Assembly (NCBI GenBank): GCA_973895155.1
Contig: OZ316891.1
Span: 17,794,001 to 17,858,000, forward strand
Length of the DNA: 64,000 nucleotides
Direction: 5' to 3'
DNA from: Marsupella aquatica
Lineage: Eukaryota; Marchantiophyta
Made by a program: the position numbers and the translations under genes. The notes under the pieces were generated by a model. That model had not been told where the DNA came from, ran no database searches, and saw only the letters and a program-made list of their open reading frames with translations. Positions 36,601 to 48,303 of the stretch are shown in pieces (within the stretch, counting starts at the first letter, position 1; each line of letters starts with the position of its first letter).

Positions 36601-39600
36601 CACTGTCATGGTGTATTCTGCATGAGTTACAGCTATAGTTCAGTATTATTATGTGTATTGTTGTGGCTTGAGTAGAACGTTGCAACTTTGCAATTGGATT
36701 TGAGGATGTGGTTATCCTTGTGATATCTCTTACATCCAGTGCTTGATGAATCTTTTAATGGGAGTGGTTTGCAGGCTGCAACTTAAGGGGGGGAAAGGGA
36801 CTATACCTCAAGATGTGGTGGCGGCCCTGAAGGTCGGTTTGTCACTATATGTGTATGAAGACTGGCAGAACTGTTCTCATATCCATCTAAGCTAGTAAAA
36901 GATACTTCTGACGTGGTAATGGTGCAGTTGTGAACTCGTCAACGTTATTGTGATTTTTTTGGACTGCATCTCTACCAAAAACCTTGGGAAAGTCTTGATA
37001 GCTCTGTGTTTGCAGGTCCTCTCATTTCTGAACGAAGCGAACAAGAAAGAAGTTTTGGTTCCCTATACAGAGTTTTATAGCTATGCAGTCAGCGACAGTA
37101 TCAGCTATCAAGTAATAACTTTCATAAATCTACGATGACGCTTTATATTCGTCAAAGTTTGCGTACTGAATGATATATCGTGAATTTGTCAACTTGCTTT
37201 GGGGGCTGAGGTGTATCATGCTTGTTCTATCGCAGGAACAATATATGAAGTGGTTGCAGGCTCGGACTCAGACTGAGAAAAACAGGCCAGTTGTTTCATA
37301 TTGTCAGGTATTGCATTCTCGTCATTTGGTAAGGAAAGTGCTAAGAGGAGAAAATACAGTAGAACACTTTCCAGATTTTGAATAAGAACTTGAACTTCTT
37401 AGAGAATAGCAGGAACATGCACAACTCTCTACATAATGGCAGGAAATTGAATAGAGTAGAAAGAAATCTGTCAACAATGGAGGACCAATTGTTGGTTCCA
37501 GTTTCTTGAGGGAATCAACAATTGGTCCTGGAATCCGATTCAGCATTAGTCGGAGAAGTCGAAGGATGCAGAAAGTTTCGGATGATAGCTAAACCATACA
37601 ATAAATTGCGGTAATCCCGCTGTTGTAGTACAGGATGCTAGAATATACTGTAGCATCGGGTTACTAGTTGCTTACTTATGCGACCTTTATATTCTTTGAT
37701 TCTGGACGTCGGGTAGTTTAAAGCGAGCCAAGGTCTACATGGAGTATTTAGTAGTCTTATGTGTGTCGTGACTGCCGTACAATGACAGGTCCCATTCATT
37801 CTTACGCCCGATGCAAAAAGCAAGATTCTACAGGTATGCTATTAGCAATCGGAAAGTGGCAGAGTTGGTTCACAAGTAGATTTGTGGCACACAAAGATGT
37901 TGATACGATGAGAGGCTGGAAGTAAAACGATCATGAAGCTAGCCGGACAGCTGGCTCTTGAAGCTTGCGTGCCTCGTTCTGAGATTCGTCCTTCTCTCTC
38001 ATTTGTAACATCTGCATGATGTGGTTGACCTGATTATGCGAGCCTGTTCTTGCAGGGAGAAGCATCGATGTATAAGCACAAGGTTGTGCAAACTACTGTG
38101 GTCAACCATCTTTTTGGGAACAGTTTCAGCATCCCTTTTCTGGTTCTCAATGTACGTATATGGTTCAATTGATAAGTGATTTGCACAGATTCTGGCATCT
38201 GTCCCTGTAATTTGGCGAACTACGATCGATCAGTTAACCTTGCCAGTCGGGATCGGTCAATTTCCACTGCGGTCTGAAATGGGAAGGAGGGATATGTCCT
38301 TCACACAATAGTTGCATGAAAGTTTTATTAAAGGTGAGCTTTCTAAGACTTTCCTGACATGACTGGCAAGGAAATTTTACTGACAATAGTACTCGTTTGA
38401 TCGATTATTAGATCCGAAGAACGCACATTATCCACGACACCTTGCTACAATTGCAAGAATATCCTACTTACGATTTTAAAAAGCCGCTGAAGGTAAGATG
38501 TCGTCCCTCCTTCAAGTTCTCAACAACGTGTAGGTAAGCAGAGCCCAATGTGATGAGAGCTAAACCAATAATGTCAATTCTGCCTGAAGGAAGCCGCAAG
38601 TTTTCTAGTGTTGTGGATTTGACTGTTAAAAATTGCACCAGGTGGTATTTGAAGGGGAAGCTGGGATTGACGAGGGAGGCATAACGAAAGAGTTTTTCCA
38701 ACTTCTGGTTCGTGAACTTTTCAATGTGAGCTATGGTAAGAATTTCAGCATCAAATCCTGTTCACTGTGAAATTATAAGCTGCTACAAACCCGCTGTATG
38801 TTTGTCAATTTTGGCTCTGTTGGTCCCTGTGGACTTAGTGTGCGTTGATGTTTTCGGCTGTTCATTCTTTCAAGGGTGTCTGTCCTGTAGTTCAAGTAGA
38901 GAACTCCGTGTGACTTTGCATCATGTCTTCTAGATGTGTTAGAGATAGTTTCCCGGTTCAAGATCTGTTCAAGTTTATATCCTTTGATGGCCGGTTGTGT
39001 TGAAAAGTTTTCCCTTTCGGATTGTGATTCAGGAATGTTTACCTACAATGAGGAGTCACGCACAATTTGGTTTAATGTAAATTCCATGGAATCGGAAAGT
39101 GAGTTTCGTCTGGTAAGTGTGAGCCCATTGCTACACTGGCACTTCGGAAAATTTCATGGATGTACATGTTTAAGTTGTTGATTATTACTTGTTGCAACAT
39201 TGCAAGGAATTAGGAGTCCGTGATTCTCACCCTACAATCTGTTCATGGACATGAGTAGAATGCTTTCTTGACGGGAAATATACCACTTACAATCGGAATT
39301 TGATGTTCTTCAGGTTGGGATAGTGTTGGGCCTTGCTATATACAATGGTGTGATTCTCGATATTCACTTCCCTATGGTACCTTCACAGGCCAAATTTGTG
39401 CTCAATGCACACCAAATGCACGCATGTTTTAGCTGCAGTGCTGTCAATTTGCTCCTCCCTCCATTCTCCGGTTACTTTATTGGCTGACTATAGTGGCTTT
39501 TAGGAAATAGGCAGTAGAGTTGCATGCAATAAAGGGCTTTCAATTATCGAACGAAATAAGAAACAGATATGGATCAGTTGTCTTATCATTTTGATTGATG

Positions 39601-41514
39601 AATTGTTCATGAAGGTTTGTATCCGTTAGCTAAGCTAGAGCGTATCTGCAGGTTGTCTACAAGAAAATAATGAAGATGACGCTGAATTTGGATGATCTTA
39701 AAGATGTTCAGCCTCAATTATGGAGAAGTTTCCACCAACTTCTTGATTTTAATGGAGACGTGGCCAACACGTTCTCTCTAACTTTTGAGGTTTGCTTCCC
39801 TTGTGGATTGCCGATCTGGCTCAGTCGTTGGTTGCAATGTTCTCCAGTTGTTCAACGAATCATTATATGATTAGAATTTGCTTTTCTGGACCTAAAAGGC
39901 GCTGTTCATGCAGGTGTCGTACGAGTACTTCGGAGAAATTAGGACACACGAATTGGAACCTAGAGGAGCAGAGATTTTGGTCACGAATGAAAATAGAAGG
40001 AGGTGGGGTGTTTTCTCACATTATTCATCCAGCAGTATCATTTTCTGTCAGCCAAGTTCCTGCTCAGTGCCTTCTGTTTTTCCGGTTTTAAGGTAATCAA
40101 TGGAGTATATCTGTTTCGTTGCCCTACGGCATAACTTCTGTTCATGTCCTACTCTCAGATATGTCGATCAATATGTGACGTATCTGTTGGAGGATTCCAT
40201 TGAAAAGCAATTTAAAGCTTTTCTTACTGGATTCATGCTGGTATTATCCATTCTCCTGTTTGGTTGTTACCCTTGACGTGACTTTTCGTTTCCTTGGTAA
40301 CTTCATTCTTTGGAATGCACAATTAATTCCCGGAAATCTCAGTAGATCTGCTTTGTCATCTGGTTGAAAGGTTTGTGCTGGGCCAGCTTTGAGCTTATTC
40401 CGACATGAGGAGCTGGAATTACTCATTTGTGGACTACCTCATTTTGACTTTGACGTAAGTTGGAACACAATGGCCACTCTCTGGCTTTATGCAGACTCAT
40501 TAATACATTCTTTTTTGTCTGGCTTAGTAGAGATTACAATTTCGAGTCCAAATCTTAGTAAAGTTCTCTGGCGGATGAGTTCGGGTTTTAAGTACTAAAA
40601 TGCTATTGTCGTATTTGATAGGCATTGGAGCGAGTGACTGTCTACCAAGGCGGCTATACAAAAGACAGTAAAGTTGTGCGGTGGTTTTGGGAATTGGTAA
40701 TGACTGGCTGCCTATTATATCCAGTGTATTGTCTTTTCTTTTGGTGTTTGAATTGTAGATTGGACTGGCAATCCCGAAGTAACCTCGTCAAAATCATTCC
40801 AATAAGATGGCGAATAAGGCTATATGCCAACATGTTGAAAAAACACTAGAAAAACGCAACAGATTTATAAATAATGAATGCATGCAATGATTCCATCAAG
40901 GCGTATTGTTGCTCAAGCAAAGTTGGCAGGGTGGGAATGAATTAATCCCCCTTATCTGGCTGGTAGATTGCAACCAGTAAACTGAAGCTAAGCTGCAACA
41001 ACATATGGACTAGACTTTGAGACATATGCAGAGTACTTTTTTACCCGCAGTTTCCTCGTGATAGCTTTAACACAATGAATGCAGACGTGGATCAGTTTTT
41101 AGTTACTTTTGTCAAAGATGCCCTAACTGGGCATGAGCTTATATGTCCAGGTCAGAGCAATGCCTCTTGAAGGAAAAAAACAACTTCTCTTCTTTGCAAC
41201 AGGCAATGATAGGGCCCCCATCGGTGGTCTTGCATGTCTCAAATTCATCATACAAAAAAATGGGGACGATACGGACAGGTACCTATTTTATTTCCCAGTC
41301 CTCTTCACTTACAAAGACTGGTTTTTCAGGCCATTGGAAGAGTTCAGTGTGATCGGCATTCTGATCAAATTTGCCCTGAACTTGCCCCCACAGGTTACCA
41401 ACGGCCCACACCTGTTTCAATGTCTTCATGTTGCCAGAGTACGGTAGTAAGCTAAAGCTCGAGAGCCGCCTCAAAATAGCAATTCAAAATTCTACAGGTT
41501 TCGGTTTGCAATGA
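27689..41514 (+). CDS. HERC-like E3 ubiquitin ligase: seven RCC1 repeats plus HECT domain (32 exons)
   Basis: Exons: 27689-27695, 29362-29505, 30042-30200, 30584-30748, 31081-31199, 31425-31472, 32113-32277, 32712-32905, 33109-33252, 33351-33618, 33842-33956, 34489-34571, 34779-34868, 35943-35986, 36259-36325, 36423-36589, 36775-36832, 37016-37111, 37236-37307, 37789-37833, 38056-38151, 38412-38492, 38642-38735, 39033-39112, 39314-39376, 39652-39789, 39914-40002, 40159-40240, 40371-40454, 40622-40696, 41151-41278, 41394-41514. All phases agree; 1126 aa. Residues 3-375 are an RCC1-type propeller ([38 protein letters not shown]). Residues 385-470 are a polar linker, 470-780 a helical middle. 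HECT (about 783-1126) has [29 protein letters not shown] and [16 protein letters not shown], with the catalytic Cys at residue 1094 (codon 41413-41415). Family knowledge: HECT enzymes take ubiquitin on this Cys and pass it to a substrate; small animal HERCs share this layout and length. Exon 1 (ATG GCT G|GTATGT) is inferred from phase and its good donor; all other exons are firm. Confidence 0.92.
31677..31778. repeat. Tandem duplication, 55-bp unit, in an intron of the HERC-like gene
   Basis: CGCTTCCTCACTGAGTGCAA.. at 31677 is repeated at 31732, each unit running to GCAGATGCTCTGTGA. It lies in the intron between exons 31425-31472 and 32113-32277. Confidence 0.85.
37481..37529. repeat. Intronic inverted repeat, 19-bp stem with 11-base loop
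   Basis: AGGACCAATTGTTGGTTCC (37481-37499) pairs with 37511-37529 with a single mismatch, or a G-U pair in RNA. It lies in the intron between HERC-like exons 37236-37307 and 37789-37833. Confidence 0.8.
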
Positions 41515-42332
41515 CAGAAATTGTAGGCCATTGATTCCCTTAAATGAAATATTTGTGTGATATTGAAAATAATTTATAGTCTTTCTGGGCTTTCAACTGC
41601 TCTTTTCATTCAATTGTTATCTATGAAACTCGACCAGAGGGAAACGAAACGCAAGGTGCTGCCAAAGCAAAGTGGCTCTGACTTCCTTCTATCGGAGGTT
41701 AATAATCATTGTCCAATTTTGAACAATCATCATACCGAATATAACCTTTTTCATCGTGCCTTTGATTTAGAACGAGGTTTCTATCCATCTATCACTTCCA
41801 TCTATCACTTCCATCTATCCTTTCGGTCAGTCCTGAATTCCGAAGAATAGCTTGGACTATAAGTCTGCTCTAACAGCTTGTTTGGACCCAACTGCAGCAA
41901 CCTTTTCCCTACTCTCAATCTTGGAAAACTGAACTTAATTCTTCCCATCCTACTTAAAAATCAAACTGATTCTTCAATTTTTGTATGTAACGCAATTCAT
42001 CCACGGAGGGAAGGCAAAACCCACGCCTTACTTACTGGAGAAGCAAACCCCAAATACATCCATGGCAAGAAGGCAAAACCCACAACCGGATCCCAAGACG
42101 AATGTGTCCATAATCTAAATGAGAAATGGAATTTCCAGGCACCTCGACGACTTTTCCCGTGGTTTTAGTATCTAATGTCCGGGATGAACGGCCTAGATCA
42201 GCTTCCTTCCGTAGAAGCAAACTCCTGGCTCTCAAGATGCATTCCATTTAGGTTGGAAATATGGGTTGTGTAGCTAATCTACTTCACAAGATTAGACCGT
42301 ATCTGCCAGTTTGCACTAAGACTTAGCTGGTG

Positions 42333-42480
42333 ACATGGACAGCATCGTATGTAGCGAGTGGCAGAGTGCTTGTGAACATGGACAGCGTCGTGAGTAGTGA
42401 GTGGCGGAGCGCTGAACATGGACAGCATCGTATGTAGTAAGTCGCAGAGCTGGTAAACATGGACAGCATCTCATGTAGCG
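42333..42480. repeat. Four-copy tandem repeat, unit 40-43 bp
   Basis: ACATGGACAGC(A/G)TC starts units at 42333, 42376, 42416 and 42457. Each is followed by (G/C)T(A/G)(T/A)GTAG..AGT(G/C)(G/C)C(G/A)GAGC in diverged form. Non-coding. Confidence 0.85.
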
Positions 42481-42984
42481 AGGAGTCTCAACCATTGAAG
42501 GGATAGCAACTTGTTCTGATTTTCTTGATCTTCGACGGTAGATAAATCTGGCGAAGGAGGTTGCTCAACTCACTTGAAATGCCACGCGATAGGCCGAGTA
42601 ATAACCCAATCCCGCAAGGGGGTACTTAGTTGGAGACACTAGCAATCATCATGGTGTCGTCCCGAATCAGAGTCAGCGGATTCAAAAGATACGTGAGGCT
42701 TTTCTGATTCCATGTTCGAGATCCGATGTATACATTATCTTCGTCTGTGGATTGTAGATGTTCCGTCGTCTACCAGCTCTTCAGAGGCCGGGGGCCTTCA
42801 CTGAGCAGCTATGTCAGGGGCAGGCCGCCGCGCAAGTAAGCTCGGTAAATTGTATTATACGTTCCGCTTCGAAGGACGACTCGGTAGCCCGGAGCAAATC
42901 ACTTAGCTCCGTGGCAATTTCAGGCTTTACTTGAATATTCAACATTGTTGGAGATCCTTGATTATTTTTAGTCAGCGCGTTGAA

Positions 42985-43190
42985 GCCGTGTTGGAGGCCT
43001 TGTTTGAGGCATTTCTAAACAATTCCATGTTGGATATCCAGATTACACATTTAATCTACCGATTCAAGACGTATTTGAGGCTTTCCCAGTAGATTCCACG
43101 CTGGACATCCAATTCATGCATTTATGTTAATCTGCAGGTTCGAGAGATTGTACATTCCATGTCGGACATCCAACTTGCATACGCAGTCCT
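42985..43190. repeat. Degenerate repeat, about three copies
   Basis: ATTCCATGTTGGATATCCAG, ATTCCACGCTGGACATCCAA and ATTCCATGTCGGACATCCAA begin near 43022, 43085 and 43153. Related TTTGAGGC(A/T)TT and TTAATCT(A/G)C(C/A) words lie between them. Non-coding. Confidence 0.65.
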
Positions 43191-43664
43191 TGCATCGTCA
43201 CCGTAGTGCGAGAGCTTAACAAATGGAGAGCGGCGGTCGGGTGGCCGTACCGATGAGATCCCGATTGGTCAAGGATGAAATTCGCTTCGATCCTGTTAAG
43301 GGATCATATGCCCAGACAATGCGTTGTTTAGCCGATCTAATAAGGGTAATGATCCGGCTTCCATCCCGTAGTAAAGCCAGGTGACACATGTACGGAAGGG
43401 CATACAATTCTGCCTTAACAGTATTTTATCCCATCAGGATATGTTCATTTATTTCACAGTTGCATCTTTGATTCCTTGAGATAAGATCTACAAGAGTTTC
43501 TTTAAATAATTCTTAAAAACATAGCCTGCCTTGAAGTAAGGGAGAAATTGATCCCGCCACAGAATAGGATTGGGGTCCAAATCTTGGTCCCAATTAAGGG
43601 CCCTTTCAAAGGAGTATTATATACTTGAGCAGATCAACCTGGAGACAACCGTTGAGTAGCATTC

Positions 43665-46600
43665 TTAGAGTAGATCATCAAGGGGTCGAAGCTCTGACGG
43701 TAATCCTTCTGAACGACCAGAAACAACATCTTCCTGTAACATTGGCCTCTTGCCCAAATCTCTCATGATGCCTTCAGCTGTATGTGTTTTGCTCGGCGTG
43801 AGCATCACATAGTTTGGATCTGCCCTCTCATAGCTGCGAAAGATGCATCCAACACCATTCAAAGAGTTTAGTTATCGGATTTGAATCTATGAGCAGAAAC
43901 TCGAAGCTAAAGAGATAATTAATGTTCGAGAAAATTTCCAAGAGTTTGGACACAGTTTAATTAGAGCTTCTTTACCTGACACCACCAAAATTTTCAGTTC
44001 GAACGCCAAAGCCATAGCGTGGCTTGCCTGAAAAATGATCTTTGGCCACTGTCATACAAACAAGGAACGATCGGTTACGTTCTGTTTCGGCTTGGGCTTG
44101 ATGTAATGCACTGAAGTACGGAAAACCAGAAGAGTGACGTGAAATCTTCCCATCAGACATGCATAGCAAAGTGGCTCCAGCCAGTAAACTAAACCAACCT
44201 GCGAAAGAAAATGTGAAAGATGGCTGCCACCAGGACTTGAAGCACAGGGCCAGGCTTGAGTTCATCGAGCCGAGTTTAGCCTGCGTCAATGGGCAGGAAG
44301 AAATAATCGATGAATACGCTTTCTCGTCATTTCTCAAAGTACAGCTAAAAGAAGCATCTACAACAACCAAATTGACACGAACTAGGCTATGATGACACGT
44401 GACCCCTGGCTCTAGGATGGACAAACCTTGAATAGAAAATTCTTGTTCGCTTGCCATGACCCTCCTAGTTGCATATTTGTCTGCTGAGAAGTACTTGATG
44501 CAGATTCACGAAGTCTGCAAAGCAATTCTCCGCACTAAGTTTCCCTTCAACCGTTTTTTGTAAAGAGAGAAATCAAGTGCTTCAGAGAATGATTTTAATT
44601 CATCAGAAGAGCAAGGATCAAGGTTAACCTTTGTTCAAATTCAAACCCGAGATCGATGTAGTTTGTAATTCCAACAACATCAGCTTCTTCGAAAGGGTTT
44701 TTTACCTGCATACATGTGGCAGACATTCAAAAACCAGTAATTGCAAGATAGATCTCAGTTCCGTGGAAATTACACCTTTAACTTGAATTCGAAGAATGAC
44801 AACGGGGCCGACAGATGGAAGTAAACATGCTGCTACTTTGATCACATCTATACTTCTCAGCTACGATATATAGTTTGAACCGTCTAGTGTGTACAGTTAG
44901 GATTCACAGTCAAATTAGAAATGAGGGACTCACCCGCCTCTGAACCACCAAGTGATGATAATATGAAGCTATGAGCTGTACCACCAAGGGACGTAACCAA
45001 ACAACGAAAACCTGTTAGCTAACTCTCATAAAACCTTTCATATGTGTTCAATTTTATCAGAAAGCAATGTCGATAAATTGTTGCTTCAAGTAAGCTTTGT
45101 GCATCACCTCAAACATTCCATATATAATAATTTCAAAAAACCAAGTGATCCATGCCTGACATTCAGGAAGACATGTACCTTGTAATCACCGCAGACTTCT
45201 ATGCAAAACCCGAAGGAAGGATTCAAGGGCCCCTTGCCAGAAGTGCCGTAGTCTATTGCAACACTCCAATTTCTTGGATCATCCCAATTCTTAAATTCAG
45301 GGTCACCGAGGACTGCGCAACAAATTGCTGACTCATACTCAATTTTAAACACGTGACATAGAATGCGGATCAAGTGAATTCATCCTTAGGTTAGCTAGAC
45401 AGAAATCATTTCACTGAAAAATATGAGCTTCCCAGAGAGTATTAAAGTGGACCCATATTCACCTCTTTCATTGGGTAAACAACTCACAAATGGAAGAATT
45501 CTCTTACCATCTGGTTTGTACTGAATACCGGCTGTGATTGGTCCCAACTTTCCCACAACCCATGCCCTAGCATGCTTGACACTCCCTGCATAAATCTAGA
45601 TATATTACAAAAATTGATATCTGTTCAATGTATTTTTGATCCGCCAAACATATTGTCCTTCGAGGTGCAGCTCAAACTAAATTGAAATTTGAAAAATAAC
45701 AATAACAATTATAGAATTACAAATACAAATACAAATAGAAGACGGGGAAAAAAAGAAGTGCGATAATTGAAAACATGAAAACATAAAAAAAACTGCAAAG
45801 AAACAAATTTGGTCTTCCAGGGGTTTTCCCTTCTTTTCTCCCCTTTATTGGGTCTCCTGCCTTGGGATGGCTGGGCTTTTTGCTTTTTGGCAGTGTGATA
45901 TATGAAATGTAGAAAATAAACTAGACGTGCGCATGATATTGTCAGACGTGCTGAACCAATCTGCTTCAACATTTCAAAGTCATTGTTGCAAGACAGCAGT
46001 GACTACACAGTGCTTTAGAACAACATTGACGTAGTTAGCTATTGATGAATGCAGAAAAACCACACTAATTATATTCATAAATGGCACACGATGAAAAGTT
46101 GAAAACCATACTTACTTGCGAGTGGAGAAGCTACGGCCCCAACGGAGACTTTGTTAGTTGAATAGCGCAATCCTATGATGCCAAAGTCGTCCACCTCCAC
46201 TCTGCATTCATGGCAGAGATGATTATGAGCATTGGATAAAACTTCTACATCTAGGGTAACAAGTTAATTTGTGAACCCACAAGCTCCTGCATGAGAATAA
46301 TCCGCATCTTTTGCCATCAAACGGGGAGAACTTACCGACGGTTGGATATGATTGGTGCAGATGCAAATACTCCCAGGCCTGTTACTGGATCGAAACTGCA
46401 AGCCCTCACCTTCAAGACGCTTTCTTGGTCCAAAAAAAAAGGTAATTAGTTAGTGTCATCCTGTGTCCAGGAAGAATGAGTAATTTAGAATTGTGTAGAA
46501 TTACCCAAGCTCATGTATTGAGACTGATGTGATCCAGGAAAATCCCAAAGATGAGAGCAGCTAGAAAATGGCTAGTGCCAACATATCAACATGGTCCTCG

Positions 46601-48303
46601 ACTTGAGCCTCCAACAAGGATATTTAACATAAACTGGTAAGAGAGAAGAATACTTGTTACTATTAGAGACCGTCACATCAAAAAATGTGTTTGGATCCAC
46701 CCAATCTCTGCAGCACAAGTGAACCAAAATCAGACCTCACTTGTGTCAAGCTTTCTTTCTCTGCAAATACAGAACTAACGCATTTCGGCGTCAATGTTTC
46801 TTGCTTACTGCCGCTGCTGGCCTAGATTTGTTTTTTGTACGACCAAATAAGTGTCCGGAAAACCGTTAACAATTATCTGTCTCTACTTTATGTCAGTCCA
46901 CACAGGGTGCTTACATATTCCTACAAATCGATACAATGTCGGTTTGGTAAGCATGATTTAGTAGCCTTAGCCGTGCTTCATGGCTCACCTCTGGAAGCGA
47001 AAAACTGCTTCTCCAGTAAAGTCGGCCCCAACAACATCAGGGCGGGGGGTTCGGACCTGCCACAATTGCATCTTTCAATGAATGCTGACAAATTTGAGCA
47101 ATCTACGTTAATGACAACTGTCTTCCCATGCCAGCAAAATCAACCAATCCAAATGAGAACAAACTTCCAAGGTGTCAACAGAAACAAAAAGAAGTCTGGC
47201 ATATACAGTGGCCGTGACGTCCACACGAGAATCGTGTGGAGGTTGTAACATAATCCGTCCCAGTAATTGGTCAGCCTCTTCAAAATACTCCCGAAAAAGC
47301 CTAGCCCGTGCCAACTTGCTGAAGAGTATGTCATAGGATGACTCGGTCATCCTGCAAGCCATCCAGTTGTAACATATTACATTGCTTGCCACTACCTTCA
47401 AAAGGTGTTTCAATTGATTGTTGGCTCTCCATTTCTTGATAGCACAACTTTGAGAAGAGCTCCCTGTTCCCTGAAGACTGAATCTCATCTCAACAACTTC
47501 ACATCACAACTAATCCGATACGAAAGTACAGATCTTGCCTCCGAAATGAAGGTCATGTTGAGAACTGTCTAAGATGGATAAATGTCAACATCCATGCTGA
47601 TCTGAGATCAGAAATACGATTCTTCTTCATGACTGAAATACAAAACTGTTGGAAACCACCTCTGTGGCTCGCAAATTGAATTCCAGATGAGGGCAGCCAT
47701 TTAATTCTCCAATCTTCGGACCTGAAGCGAATCCAAATCGGAGCTACTGGCTTTGCATTACCGTGAGGACTCATGTAGAAAACGGTTCTTTCCTATTTAT
47801 CACACTAATTATCACAATACAAAGTCCAATTCATGCAATAGCGTCCTTGAAAAATTCAATCCATCTAGAAAGATTTTCAGAAAACAAATGGTTCAATGAG
47901 AGGACCTAAAATCCACACTACATAACAAAAGAAAATAAAAGAAAAAGGTAGGCTTGTTTCCAAGTTCCTGGATCCGGTAATACTAAGGTGTCCCACATTA
48001 TTAATTGCCCATATTCACTCTTTGTAAAGTCGATTCCAAGTGTTTCGCTTCAAATTTCAATGAATTTCTGGTAAAGCTAAGTGATGAATGGCAGAATGGG
48101 GACCAAAAAATGTGTAAAGACTTCCAAATCCGAGGGGAGAGCAAGGTAAGAACCAAGGCGGGCAGAGCAGATGGAAGACAGTCGAGCGAGGAATTGAAAG
48201 AGGCACGGACGAACCGAGATCTCGAGGCCAGTTCAGGCCGTTCGAAGAGCGGAGGAACGAGAACCACTGGAGGAGGTTCTTCTTTCGGAAATATGTTCCC
48301 CAT
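43665..48303 (-). CDS. Conserved plant porin-like (beta-barrel-looking) protein, 15 exons
   Basis: Exons in transcript order: 48303-48215, 47351-47207, 47056-46989, 46707-46629, 46560-46505, 46419-46336, 46201-46116, 45585-45508, 45312-45179, 44975-44934, 44705-44629, 44514-44427, 44280-44199, 44048-43976, 43833-43665. Phases agree; 449 aa. The start MGNIFPKEEPPP leads into PPLFERPELASRSR, then LFREYFEEADQLLGRIMLQP and VDVTATVRTPRPD. From there the protein is made of short alternating segments typical of antiparallel strands: VTGLGVFASAP, FGIIGLRYSTNKVSVGAVASPLA, AWVVGKLGPITAGIQYKP and NWSVAIDYG..PLNPSFGF. Later parts are LIASYYHHLVVQRR, VVGITNYIDLGFEF, SWQANKNFLFK, LALCFKSWWQPSFTFSF, RYGFGVRTEN and RADPNYVMLTPSKTH. 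I recognise this layout as a conserved plant family, but I cannot name it or give a tested function. An outer-membrane barrel in chloroplast or mitochondrion is inference. Weak points are the donor after residue segment PVY (46629) and the choice of ATG (48309 is an in-frame alternative). Confidence 0.85.

Larger units (their letters stand above)
41515..43664. other. Convergent intergenic region between the HERC-like (+) and porin-like (-) genes
   Basis: This holds both 3' UTRs, whose ends I cannot place, and two repeated blocks listed separately. The open frames here (41557-41850, 41878-42168) have no domain content. Confidence 0.45.

Noticed and set aside
41051-41150. Possible extra HERC-like exon with acceptor CCCGCAG and open frame [18 protein letters not shown]
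   Set aside because: It is 100 bases long and would break the frame. [23 protein letters not shown] is the expected continuous HECT sequence, so this part is intron.
47351-47488. Extension of porin-like exon 2 upstream to an ATG at 47488
   Set aside because: An acceptor TTGCAG ends exactly at 47352, and exon 1 at 48215 joins there in phase (SRSR|MTESS), giving the expected N-terminus.
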